NCBI GenBank assembly: GCA_018384055.1
Contig: JAHAZL010000097.1
Span: 1 to 13,173, forward strand
Source of the DNA: Treponema sp.
GTDB lineage: Bacteria > Spirochaetota > Spirochaetia > Treponematales > Treponemataceae
Length of the DNA stretch: 13,173 nt
Reading direction: 5' to 3'
The notes under the pieces are model-generated. The model ran no database searches and was not told where the DNA came from. It saw only the letters and a list, made by a program, of their open reading frames with translations. The translations under genes and the position numbers were made by a program. Shown piece after piece: positions 6,933-13,173 of this stretch (positions are counted from its first letter, which is position 1; each line of letters opens with the position of its first letter).

Positions 6933-7863
6933 ACGCCCGAATAATTTTCTTTACAAGTTCGTTTCTGACAACATCGCCTGAATCAAGCTTTGCAATGGAA
7001 ATCCCTTCCACGCCCCGCAAAATCTCAAGTGCATGTACAAGACCAGAAGTGATTTTCTTTGGCAAATCAATCTGGCTTGGATCGCCCGTGATGAAAACCT
7101 TTGAGTTTTCACCCATGCGAGTCAAAAACATCTTCATCTGTTCCGTAGTTGTATTCTGAGCCTCATCAAGGATTACGGCACAGTCATTCAAAGTACGGCC
7201 CCTCATATAAGCAAGGGGTGCTACTTCAATTATACCATTATCTGTAAGTCTTTTAACAGTCTCTTTTGGCAAAATCGCACCCATTGAATCGTATAGTGGT
7301 CTTATGTATGGATTAATTTTTTCATTAAGGTCACCTGGCAAAAAACCGAGGCTTTCACCGGCTTCAACAACAGGCCTGGTAAGGACTATGGAATTCACTT
7401 TATGGGTAAGCAAAAGTTTCAGGGCTTCTGCAACACAAAGAAAAGTCTTTCCGCTTCCTGCAGGGCCGCATGCAAACACCATATCTGTGGAACGCAGTTT
7501 CTGAACCAGAAGGGTCTGTCCCCTTGTTCTTGGATAAACCTTCTTTACTCCACCAGGAATTGAAATGGAATACCTTGAGAAAAACTCGTGGTCTCCTTTG
7601 CCCCCATTGTTAAGCACGGACTGAATCATCTCGGCGTCAGTAACCGTACTTCCGCCCACTGAAAATTCATCGAGGATCCTGTTTATTATGAAATTGAACT
7701 GCTGCTGCAATGCCTGGTCATCAGTTTCAATGGAAAGCTCATTGCCCTGGGCAAAAACCTGAAGGCCAAGGAATTCTTCTATTAATTTAAGGTTGCAGTC
7801 GTTTGTCCCGCAGACACGGGCAAGAATGTTGCCGTCAGGTACGATTATGGTATATGCACTCAT
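6913..7863 (-). CDS. phoH: PhoH-family ATPase
   Basis: A 316-residue cytoplasmic P-loop NTPase of the PhoH/YbeZ family, related to superfamily I helicases and functionally tied to RNA metabolism and YbeY. An N-terminal nucleic-acid-binding-like region (about 1-70) precedes the ATPase. Walker A is GPAGSGKT (133-140) and Walker B is VILDEAQN (230-237). The family motifs LTRPVVEAGESLGFLPGD (161-178), ITGDPSQIDLP (258-268) and SGDVVRNELV (295-304) are intact. The length is typical. The ATG follows the rsgA stop after only 2 nt, with a GAGGA site inside the end of rsgA, so the two are almost certainly co-translated. The 3' end overlaps the HD gene by 20 nt. The position immediately upstream of the HD gene and ybeY matches the arrangement known from Firmicutes and supports a shared role in RNA or ribosome quality control. 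Confidence 0.95.
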   Translation of the reverse strand: MSAYTIIVPDGNILARVCGTNDCNLKLIEEFLGLQVFAQGNELSIETDDQALQQQFNFIINRILDEFSVGGSTVTDAEMIQSVLNNGGKGDHEFFSRYSISIPGGVKKVYPRTRGQTLLVQKLRSTDMVFACGPAGSGKTFLCVAEALKLLLTHKVNSIVLTRPVVEAGESLGFLPGDLNEKINPYIRPLYDSMGAILPKETVKRLTDNGIIEVAPLAYMRGRTLNDCAVILDEAQNTTTEQMKMFLTRMGENSKVFITGDPSQIDLPKKITSGLVHALEILRGVEGISIAKLDSGDVVRNELVKKIIRAYENEEK

Positions 7864-7865
7864 CC

Positions 7866-8828
7866 CTAATCCTCAAAGCTGCCTGACTTAAGTTCTTCCA
7901 CAATTCTCTGCCAGCTTTCGTAGCGTTCGCGGGCAATTTTGCCTTCTTCCACAGCCTGGCATACAGCACAGTTCTTTTCCCCGTTGTGGCTGCAGCTCAT
8001 GCCGAATCCGCATTTCCCGATGTATGGAGCAAAATCCCTGTAGTAAAGGGCAAGGTTTTCTGCTGAAATATCGTGAAGGAGGAAACGGCGGACACCAGGA
8101 GTATCTATGATGTTAGCCGTTGCATCCATAAGGCCGCCCATCAAGGCTTCGTTAAGCTGAAGGTGAATGAGGGTACCCTTTGTCGTTGTATGACACCCCT
8201 TTCCATATTTCTTTGAAAGGCTTCCTGTTTTAAGGACAACATTGTTGTCAAGAACATTGATGATGGAACTTTTTCCTACACCGCTCTGGCCAACAAAGGC
8301 CGAAAGCTTGTTTTCTATTAGGTGGGCAAGTTCTTCAATTCCTTCGCCTGTTCTGGCACTGGAACGGATAACCTTGTACCCTGTTTTTTCCCATACCTCA
8401 AGCTGATTTTGAAATTCATCGGAACTGCCGGCTGCAAGGTCATACTTGTTGCATACGATTACAGGTGTAATGCCTTCGTATTCTGCCTGTGCAAGGGCCC
8501 TGTCTATGAATCTTGGTCTGAAAGGAGGTTCATCAGGTGTGGTAACAATCAGAAGATAGTCCAGGTTTGCCGCCAGAAGCTGAGGTTCACGCTTTTTAAT
8601 ATTCCAGCGAACAAATTCATTTTTGCGGGGAACAAGGGAAAGAATCTGCCCCTTCTCTTCTTCAAGAGTTTCCTCTTCTATGACAACAATGTCACCAGGA
8701 GCAAGAGGATTGTAATAGCCTTCAACATCCTTAAGGATCTTGCCCTTAATCGTACAGTCACGCGTTATGCCATCGTCACATTCGACTTCAAATACATTTT
8801 TACTTCCGCTTAATATAAGTCCGTTCAT
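7866..8828 (-). CDS. rsgA: Small ribosomal subunit biogenesis GTPase RsgA
   Basis: A 320-residue circularly permuted GTPase (YjeQ/RsgA) that acts late in 30S subunit maturation, checking the decoding centre and releasing RbfA in E. coli. An N-terminal OB fold (about 1-70) is followed by GTPase motifs in permuted order: G4 NKYD (127-130), G5 SSART (156-160), G1 GQSGVGKSS (180-188), G2 with the Thr run 214-216, and G3 DTPG (242-245). The C-terminal zinc finger has the C-X5-C-X-H-X5-C pattern: Cys273, Cys279, His281, Cys287. The family ending GKIARERYESW is present. All key residues are intact and the length is usual. It appears to be the first gene of the operon, lying after the clpB terminator. 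The ATG (8826-8828) has only a weak AGG three bases upstream. Confidence 0.96.
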   Translation of the reverse strand: MNGLILSGSKNVFEVECDDGITRDCTIKGKILKDVEGYYNPLAPGDIVVIEEETLEEEKGQILSLVPRKNEFVRWNIKKREPQLLAANLDYLLIVTTPDEPPFRPRFIDRALAQAEYEGITPVIVCNKYDLAAGSSDEFQNQLEVWEKTGYKVIRSSARTGEGIEELAHLIENKLSAFVGQSGVGKSSIINVLDNNVVLKTGSLSKKYGKGCHTTTKGTLIHLQLNEALMGGLMDATANIIDTPGVRRFLLHDISAENLALYYRDFAPYIGKCGFGMSCSHNGEKNCAVCQAVEEGKIARERYESWQRIVEELKSGSFED

Positions 8829-8838
8829 GTACCTACAT

Positions 8839-8844
8839 TTTATA
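8839..8844 (-). promoter_or_regulatory. Possible -10 box for rsgA and the downstream operon
   Basis: On the minus strand TATAAA (within CCTATAAAATG) lies 10 nt upstream of the rsgA start codon. No good -35 is seen at 16-18 nt; a weak TTGC-type sequence sits at about 15 nt. If used, transcription would begin only a few bases before the ATG. The only space for an operon promoter is between the clpB terminator and rsgA, which favours it. Confidence 0.35.
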
Positions 8845-8863
8845 GGATATTCATAAAAAAAGC

Positions 8864-8911
8864 AAAAAAAGGGACACTCTGCTTGTGAAAGACCATTTGC
8901 AGGTGCCCCTT
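8864..8911 (-). terminator. Strong Rho-independent terminator after clpB
   Basis: On the minus strand an arm at 8899-8911 (AAGGGGCACCTGC) pairs with an arm at 8869-8882 (GCAGAGTGTCCCTT), forming a 13-bp stem with one G-T pair and a single bulged A, and a 16-nt loop. The T-run at 8864-8870 overlaps the base of the stem. It begins 12 nt after the clpB stop codon and separates clpB from the rsgA operon. Confidence 0.88.
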
Positions 8912-8923
8912 AATCTTATTGCC

Positions 8924-11515
8924 TTAAGAGAATGATAATTCTCCGCCTGAAGCCGTTACCTTAATGGTAGTTCCTTCGGTAAAATTTCCTTCAAGAAGCT
9001 GTTTTGACAATGGATTTTCAACCCAGGTCTGAACGGCACGCTTTACTGGACGTGCCCCGAAACTTGGGTCATAGCCTTTTTCTGCAAGGAAAGCAAGGGC
9101 CGAATCATCGAACTCTATGAAGAGCCTTCTGTCTTCAAGCCTTTTTGCCACGCGGTCAAGCTGCAACTTTACGATGCTTTCGATGTGTTCCTTTCCAAGA
9201 CGGTTGAACATTACGATTTCATCGATTCTGTTCAGGAATTCAGGGCGGAAACAGTTTTTAAGGAGACCGTCAAGTTTTTCCCCAAGCTCCTTTTCAGTTC
9301 CCGGGGCAGCATCAAGAATAAGGTCTGAACCAAGGTTGCTGGTCATGATGATGATGGTATTCTTGAAGTCCACAACCCTTCCCTGTCCGTCAGTAAGGCG
9401 TCCGTCATCCAAAACCTGAAGGAGAACATTGAACACATCAGGGTGAGCCTTTTCAACTTCATCAAGGAGGATTACTGAATAAGGTCTTCTCCTAACGGCT
9501 TCCGTAAGCTGTCCGCCTTCATCGTAACCCACATATCCTGGAGGTGCTCCAATAAGGCGTGTCACGCTGAACTTTTCCATATACTCGCTCATGTCTATGC
9601 GGGTAAGGGACTTTTCATCGTTGAAGAGGAAATCTGCAAGGGTCTTGGCAAGTTCAGTCTTACCTACACCTGTAGGCCCAATGAAAAGGAAACTTCCCAA
9701 AGGCCTGTTGGGATCTGAAAGGCCTGCCCTATTGCGCCTTATGGCATCTGCAACAACGGTAACGGCGTCATTCTGTCCGACAACACGCCTGTGCATTACT
9801 TCTTCAAGCTGAAGGTACTTCTGTTTTTCTCCTGTCATCATCTTGCTTACAGGAATTCCAGTCCATACGGAAACAACACGGGCAATATCCTCTTCCGTAA
9901 CTTCCTTCTGCAAAAGGGATTTCCTTTCTTCTGCAGTTTCAGAATCACCGCTGACTTCGGACTTTGCCTTTTCATCCTCAAGCTTCTTTTCAAGTTCGGG
10001 AATCACGGAATACTTGAGTTCCGCTGCCTTTTCAAGATTGCCTTCGCGAGTGAACTGTTCAAGGTCAAACTTTGCCTTTTCCAGATCTTCCTTTGTCTTT
10101 CGGCTGCCTTCAATGACATTCTTTTCGTTCTGCCACTGGAGCTTCATAGCATCTCGCTGCCCCTGGATTTCTGACAGTTCCTTTTCTAGTTTTCCAAGGC
10201 GTTCAATGCTTGCCTGATCGTCTTCCTTCTTCAGTGACTGGCGTTCGATTTCCAGCTGCATGATCTTGCGTTCAAGCTTATCAAGTTCTACAGGCTGGCT
10301 TTCAATTTCCATCTTGAGGCGGCTTGCAGCTTCATCAACCAGATCTATGGCCTTGTCCGGAAGGAAACGGCTTGTAATGTAGCGGTCGCTTAAAACTGCG
10401 GCACATACAAGAGCTTCATCGTTGATCTTTACACCGTGGTGAATCTCATACCTGTCGCGGAGGCCACGGAGAATTGCTATGGTATCTTCAACTGTAGGCT
10501 CAGGACAGAACACCTGCTGGAACCTTCGCTCAAGGGCGGCATCCTTTTCTATATACTTGCGGTATTCGTTTAAGGTTGTTGCACCGATTACATGCATGTC
10601 GCCTCGAGCCAAGGCAGGCTTAAGGAGGTTTCCAGCATCCATGCTTCCTTCCGAAGCACCCGCCCCAACAATAGTATGAAGTTCATCAATAAAGAGGATT
10701 ATCTGTCCGTCGCTTTTTGAAACTTCTGTGATTACGGCCTTAAGGCGCTCCTCAAATTCACCGCGGAATTTGGCACCGGCAACAAGGGCACCCATATCAA
10801 GGGAAAGAAGCCTCTTGTCTTTCAGGCTTTCAGGAACATCACCGCTTGCAATTCGGCGGGCAAGGCCTTCTACGATGGCAGTCTTGCCGACACCCGGTTC
10901 TCCGATAAGGACAGGATTGTTTTTTGTACGGCGGCTGATTACCTGCATTACACGGCGTATTTCTTCATCGCGACCAATTACAGGATCTATCCTGTCAAGA
11001 CGTGCACGGGCCGTAAGGTCGATGCAGTATTTTTCAAGGGAACGCATCTTGCTTTCCGGATCCTGACTGTCTATGGTCTGATTGCCGCGAACTTTCTGCA
11101 ATGCACCAAGAAGGGAATTTCTGTCGCACCCCATACGGCGGAGCATTTCCCCAAGCCTGTCATCAGCCTGACACATGGAAAGAAGAATGTGCTCAACGGA
11201 AAGGAACTGGTCCTTGAGGGCCGCCATTTCCTTTTCTGCCTTTGCAAGAACTTTCTGTGCGCTGGAAGACAAGGCAGTCTGAGCCTGTCCATGAACCACT
11301 GGATACTGGTCCAGAAGTTTTTCGGTTTCAGAAAGGAGTTTTTCTTTTGGAATTCCAACACATTCCACCAGAGGAGGAATAAGTCCATCCTTCTGTTCAA
11401 GGAATGCCTTAAGGATATGTTCGTTGCCTATTTCGCTGTGGTCACACTGACTTGCAATGGAAGCTGCTGACTGGAGAGCTTCCTGAAGTTTGATTGTCAT
11501 CTGTTCGTAATTCAT
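8924..11515 (-). CDS. clpB: ATP-dependent protein disaggregase ClpB
   Basis: An 863-residue Hsp100 AAA+ chaperone that works with DnaK to pull polypeptides out of aggregates in the cytosol. Domain order is complete. The Clp-N repeat domain spans about 1-145. NBD1 has Walker A GEPGVGKT (205-212) and Walker B ILFIDE (273-278). Its pore loop GAKFRGEFEERL (248-259 region) carries Phe where many homologues have Tyr. The coiled-coil M domain (about 400-530) distinguishes ClpB from ClpA and ClpC. NBD2 has Walker A GPTGVGKT (613-620), Walker B VILLDE (681-686), pore-loop GYVGYDEGG (660-668) and sensor-2 GARPVKR (820-826). There is no ClpP-binding IGF/L loop signature that I can see. The ATG at 11513-11515 is preceded by GAGGG with 7-nt spacing. 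The gene has its own promoter and terminator, so it is monocistronic. No CIRCE heat-shock operator is seen upstream. Confidence 0.98.
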   Translation of the reverse strand: MNYEQMTIKLQEALQSAASIASQCDHSEIGNEHILKAFLEQKDGLIPPLVECVGIPKEKLLSETEKLLDQYPVVHGQAQTALSSSAQKVLAKAEKEMAALKDQFLSVEHILLSMCQADDRLGEMLRRMGCDRNSLLGALQKVRGNQTIDSQDPESKMRSLEKYCIDLTARARLDRIDPVIGRDEEIRRVMQVISRRTKNNPVLIGEPGVGKTAIVEGLARRIASGDVPESLKDKRLLSLDMGALVAGAKFRGEFEERLKAVITEVSKSDGQIILFIDELHTIVGAGASEGSMDAGNLLKPALARGDMHVIGATTLNEYRKYIEKDAALERRFQQVFCPEPTVEDTIAILRGLRDRYEIHHGVKINDEALVCAAVLSDRYITSRFLPDKAIDLVDEAASRLKMEIESQPVELDKLERKIMQLEIERQSLKKEDDQASIERLGKLEKELSEIQGQRDAMKLQWQNEKNVIEGSRKTKEDLEKAKFDLEQFTREGNLEKAAELKYSVIPELEKKLEDEKAKSEVSGDSETAEERKSLLQKEVTEEDIARVVSVWTGIPVSKMMTGEKQKYLQLEEVMHRRVVGQNDAVTVVADAIRRNRAGLSDPNRPLGSFLFIGPTGVGKTELAKTLADFLFNDEKSLTRIDMSEYMEKFSVTRLIGAPPGYVGYDEGGQLTEAVRRRPYSVILLDEVEKAHPDVFNVLLQVLDDGRLTDGQGRVVDFKNTIIIMTSNLGSDLILDAAPGTEKELGEKLDGLLKNCFRPEFLNRIDEIVMFNRLGKEHIESIVKLQLDRVAKRLEDRRLFIEFDDSALAFLAEKGYDPSFGARPVKRAVQTWVENPLSKQLLEGNFTEGTTIKVTASGGELSFS

Positions 11516-11536
11516 TTTTCTACCCTCTTGAAAGTA

Positions 11537-11565
11537 AAGATAAGCAAAAAAAATGAAAATGACAA
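11537..11565 (-). promoter_or_regulatory. Probable promoter of clpB
   Basis: On the minus strand, TTGTCA (11560-11565, five of six matches to the sigma-70 -35 consensus) is spaced 17 nt from TATCTT (11537-11542, four of six matches to the -10). The predicted transcript start is near 11530, leaving about 15 nt before the ATG, just enough to include the GAGGG ribosome site. The spacer is T-rich. The -35 abuts the T-run of the preceding gene's terminator. Confidence 0.55.
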
Positions 11566-11569
11566 ATTC

Positions 11570-11596
11570 AAAAAAAAATCCCCGATTTTGTCGGGG
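11570..11596 (-). terminator. Rho-independent terminator after the tocopherol-cyclase-like gene
   Basis: On the minus strand CCCCGA (11591-11596) and TCGGGG (11580-11585) form a perfect 6-bp GC-rich stem with a 5-nt loop. After one A, a run of nine T follows (11570-11578). It begins 8 nt past the stop codon of the upstream gene. This is a textbook terminator. Confidence 0.92.
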
Positions 11597-11604
11597 TCCT
11601 TCAT

Positions 11605-12804
11605 CTAGTTAAGTTCTACTGATTCTCCTTTTTCAAGGTTGCCGTATTCACAGATGCACTTGGAAATTTCTGCCTGCTCTACAAGTTCAAGGGACTTTTT
11701 TACGACTTTATAAAGCTTGAATTTTCCGACACCTGTACCGGTTGAAAGGACGCGCATTACTTTTCTTTCTCCGCTTGGGCTTTCGTAATCACGAAGGAAA
11801 AGATCCTTTGTACGGCAATAAACATCAATGTCGATTACATGTTTTTTATCGTGAACGCTGCATGACCAGTGAAGCTTTGGTCCAAGATCATCATCGTTAA
11901 TTTCCTGGCAGTCGTGAATGACTTCATACCTCTGCCTCTTGTCGGCATGGAATTCAATTTTCTTTCCTTCGATGCAAACAAGCACTGAAAGACGGTCCCT
12001 GTATTCTCCCTGGACTGCAATGGCAGAATTCTGAAGAAGTTTTCCGGAAATCTGGCTTGTTATAAAGGAAGAACTGATATGGAAGAATGGAGAAGAAAAA
12101 TCCTTTCCCCAGTTCTTGTCGTAATAACCGAAAGACCTTTTAGGATCAATGTTGAATTCTTCATCGTTGAAAATGATTGTACCAGAAAAATCAGTCTTGC
12201 CACCTATGACAGACCAGCTGATATCCTTGCTCTTGTAATCAGGCTCAAAGGAAATGGCACGGGTAAAAGTAAGGTTCCATGCCATGGCACCCGTATTCCC
12301 CATATATTCTGGATGTTCAAGAAGATCATTTTCCGAAACGCAAACAGAACCGATTGCATTATTTTCACCAAGAAAACACTGCCTGCTCTTATCCTGGCCG
12401 GGATTTACGGAAATGATGTAATCATCGCTCTTGAAATCAACATCATCGCACGCATAGTAATTGTTGTACTGGCGGCAAACTGTAGAAAGGGAACCTGCAC
12501 GAATCATAAAGAAGGATGGATTTACAAGAAGCTGGGAAGTAAAATTCTTGGCAGCATCGGTACCGGCAAGGGCAAACTGAAGGTCTGCAGCCATATTGTT
12601 ATCGTAGCGGTTCTTAAAACCGAGTACCGGCGATTTAGGTGATAAGGCAGGATTTACACAATAGAATTCTATAAAAAAAGTTTTTTCTTCACCAGTAATA
12701 TTGCTTACGCCATTTGTAACGAGCCTCCAGCGGTCAAATCCACTTTTACGCTGAACACCTTTAAGCTTTAGTTTTTCATTCTGGCGAATTTTCTTTGATA
12801 CCAT
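11605..12804 (-). CDS. Tocopherol cyclase/AttH-like lipocalin-fold protein, function unknown
   Basis: A 399-residue protein with no signal peptide or membrane segment. It resembles the tocopherol-cyclase-like/AttH superfamily (paired lipocalin-type beta barrels). The N-terminal GFDRWRLVTNG followed by FFIEFYCVNPALSP (22-56) matches the usual opening. The central GTIIFNDEEFNIDPKRSFGY (208-227) followed by YDKNWGKDF (228-236) carries the hallmark DKNWG motif. The rest is strand-rich and closes with a barrel-like segment (about 345-399). Bacterial members outside phototrophs are mostly uncharacterised; they are not expected to make tocopherol, since no pathway genes are nearby. Several Cys residues (110, 119, 143, 155, 277, 299, 315, 330, 383, 385) are notable for a cytoplasmic protein. 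The ATG at 12802-12804 has CAGGGA about 6 nt upstream. The strong terminator after it makes it at most the second gene of a short unit with the small gene upstream. The family call is moderately sure; function is unknown. Confidence 0.72.
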   Translation of the reverse strand: MVSKKIRQNEKLKLKGVQRKSGFDRWRLVTNGVSNITGEEKTFFIEFYCVNPALSPKSPVLGFKNRYDNNMAADLQFALAGTDAAKNFTSQLLVNPSFFMIRAGSLSTVCRQYNNYYACDDVDFKSDDYIISVNPGQDKSRQCFLGENNAIGSVCVSENDLLEHPEYMGNTGAMAWNLTFTRAISFEPDYKSKDISWSVIGGKTDFSGTIIFNDEEFNIDPKRSFGYYDKNWGKDFSSPFFHISSSFITSQISGKLLQNSAIAVQGEYRDRLSVLVCIEGKKIEFHADKRQRYEVIHDCQEINDDDLGPKLHWSCSVHDKKHVIDIDVYCRTKDLFLRDYESPSGERKVMRVLSTGTGVGKFKLYKVVKKSLELVEQAEISKCICEYGNLEKGESVELN

Positions 12805-12814
12805 AAGTTTTCCC

Positions 12815-12850
12815 TGCCGAAAAATAGTTTTTCACTTTATATTTTCGGCA
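12815..12850 (-). promoter_or_regulatory. Inverted repeat in the leader of the tocopherol-cyclase-like gene
   Basis: A perfect 9-base inverted repeat, TGCCGAAAA (12815-12823) and TTTTCGGCA (12842-12850), is separated by 18 bases. On the minus strand a TATAAA -10-like hexamer (12836-12841) lies inside the spacer, and the ribosome site lies immediately after the second arm. It could be an operator flanking the -10 or a leader hairpin. It is not a terminator in the gene's direction, because the T-run precedes it instead of following it. Confidence 0.45.
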
Positions 12851-12897
12851 AAAAAAACACATAGTTAAGGAAATCTCTGAAATAATTTAGAGGTTTC
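12850..12897 (-). terminator. Weak candidate terminator after the small right-end gene
   Basis: On the minus strand GAAACCTCT (12889-12897) and AGAGATTTC (12870-12878) can pair with one mismatch (8 of 9 bp) around a 10-nt loop. An eight-T run at 12850-12857 comes 12 nt after the stem. The AT-rich stem and the gap before the T-run make this weak; read-through into the next gene is quite possible. Confidence 0.3.
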
Positions 12898-12912
12898 AAA
12901 GGGAAGACTAAA

Positions 12913-13134
12913 TCATTTGAACATCTTGTTTAGAGAATTTTTGAATTCCGTATTGTCTACAGGAAAGTGCTCGTCAAGGTATTCAAAGCAATTCTGAGCA
13001 CCACGCTGAACATGTTCATACCAGATTGAATAGAGTTCAGGTTCAAAATTTGGACCAGGGAATGGAGCCCCCTGAACATCCGAAACCAACTGTCTCATAA
13101 GCTTTGTCAAATCTTAAATATTTTCATTTGTCAT
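12913..13134 (-). pseudogene. Small unrecognised gene with an in-frame stop at codon 7
   Basis: Reading from the ATG at 13132-13134, the frame gives MTNENI, a TAA at 13114-13116, then continues without interruption as DLTKLMRQLVSDVQGAP and on to a natural stop at 12913-12915. That is 73 codons counting the internal stop. GGGG (13140-13143) sits 5 nt before this ATG and is the best ribosome site here. After the TAA, possible restarts are TTG (13108-13110) and ATG (13096-13098), both with poor ribosome sites. The body contains aromatic-rich segments (ELYSIWYEHV, then FEYLDEHFPVDN) and looks like a compact helical soluble protein. I do not recognise the family. It may be a gene broken by one substitution (for example AAA Lys to TAA), a real 61-65-residue gene whose leader ORF is coincidental or regulatory, or a sequencing error. 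Upstream sequence is cut by the window edge. Confidence 0.5.
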
Positions 13135-13151
13135 ATATACCCCAATTAATA

Positions 13152-13157
13152 ATAATA
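13152..13157 (-). promoter_or_regulatory. Possible -10 box of the small right-end gene
   Basis: On the minus strand TATTAT (13152-13157) lies about 18 nt upstream of the MTNENI ATG. The matching -35 would fall at or beyond the window edge, so it cannot be tested. The AT-rich context makes chance likely. Confidence 0.25.
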
Positions 13158-13173
13158 CTTTGTTATCTTGTTT

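Noticed and set aside
8322..8813. A 163-codon plus-strand frame opposite rsgA, and similar frames opposite clpB, ybeY and the 399-residue gene (for example 9791-10174 and 12079-12642)
   Set aside because: All are antisense shadows of well-conserved genes with complete catalytic motifs. They lack plausible ribosome sites or protein-like composition.
12815..12850. Inverted repeat as a terminator for the small right-end gene
   Set aside because: On the minus strand the T-run lies before the hairpin, not after it, and the second arm is immediately followed by the next gene's ribosome site.

Overview
This window is a chromosomal stretch of a spirochaete, most likely a gut or rumen-type Treponema. 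That placement rests on protein character: a phosphoglycerate kinase with an unusual HLGDP site followed by a Lys/Ala-rich insertion, a TlyC/CorC-like CBS protein beside YbeY, and a shortened PgpH-like HD protein. It comes from family recognition, not a database search. Every gene I can support lies on the minus strand, so transcription runs from high to low coordinates. No tRNA, rRNA, insertion sequence, prophage or CRISPR array is visible, and no gene-free stretch exceeds about 110 bases.

Reading in the direction of transcription: a small unrecognised gene (13134-12913) has an in-frame stop at codon 7. Next comes a 399-residue tocopherol-cyclase/AttH-like protein (12804-11605), closed by a strong hairpin terminator. 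The disaggregase gene clpB (11515-8924) has its own promoter and another strong terminator. A long probable operon of seven genes follows: rsgA, phoH, a 7TM-HD (PgpH-like) gene, ybeY, corC/tlyC, a large exported TPR protein, and a small Dabb-domain protein (8828-1253). It ends at a hairpin terminator at 1206-1243. The last gene, pgk, has its own promoter at about 1173-1201 and leaves the window without its 3' end.

The operon genes are tightly packed: 2-nt gap, 20-nt overlap, 1-nt overlap, 14-nt overlap, then 62-nt and 20-nt gaps. The first five products form a ribosome/RNA quality-control and second-messenger group. RsgA matures the 30S subunit, PhoH and YbeY act in RNA processing and rRNA maturation, CorC is the usual YbeY neighbour, and the HD protein is predicted to hydrolyse c-di-AMP. 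The TPR and Dabb proteins at the end are less obviously connected.

This is mostly conserved housekeeping sequence, and I see no convincing novel system. The points most worth checking are the nonsense codon in the small gene at the right end, the Arg-to-Asp change at the PGK substrate site, the reduced extracytoplasmic domain of the HD protein, the composite architecture of the TPR protein, and an inverted repeat around the putative -10 of the tocopherol-cyclase-like gene.
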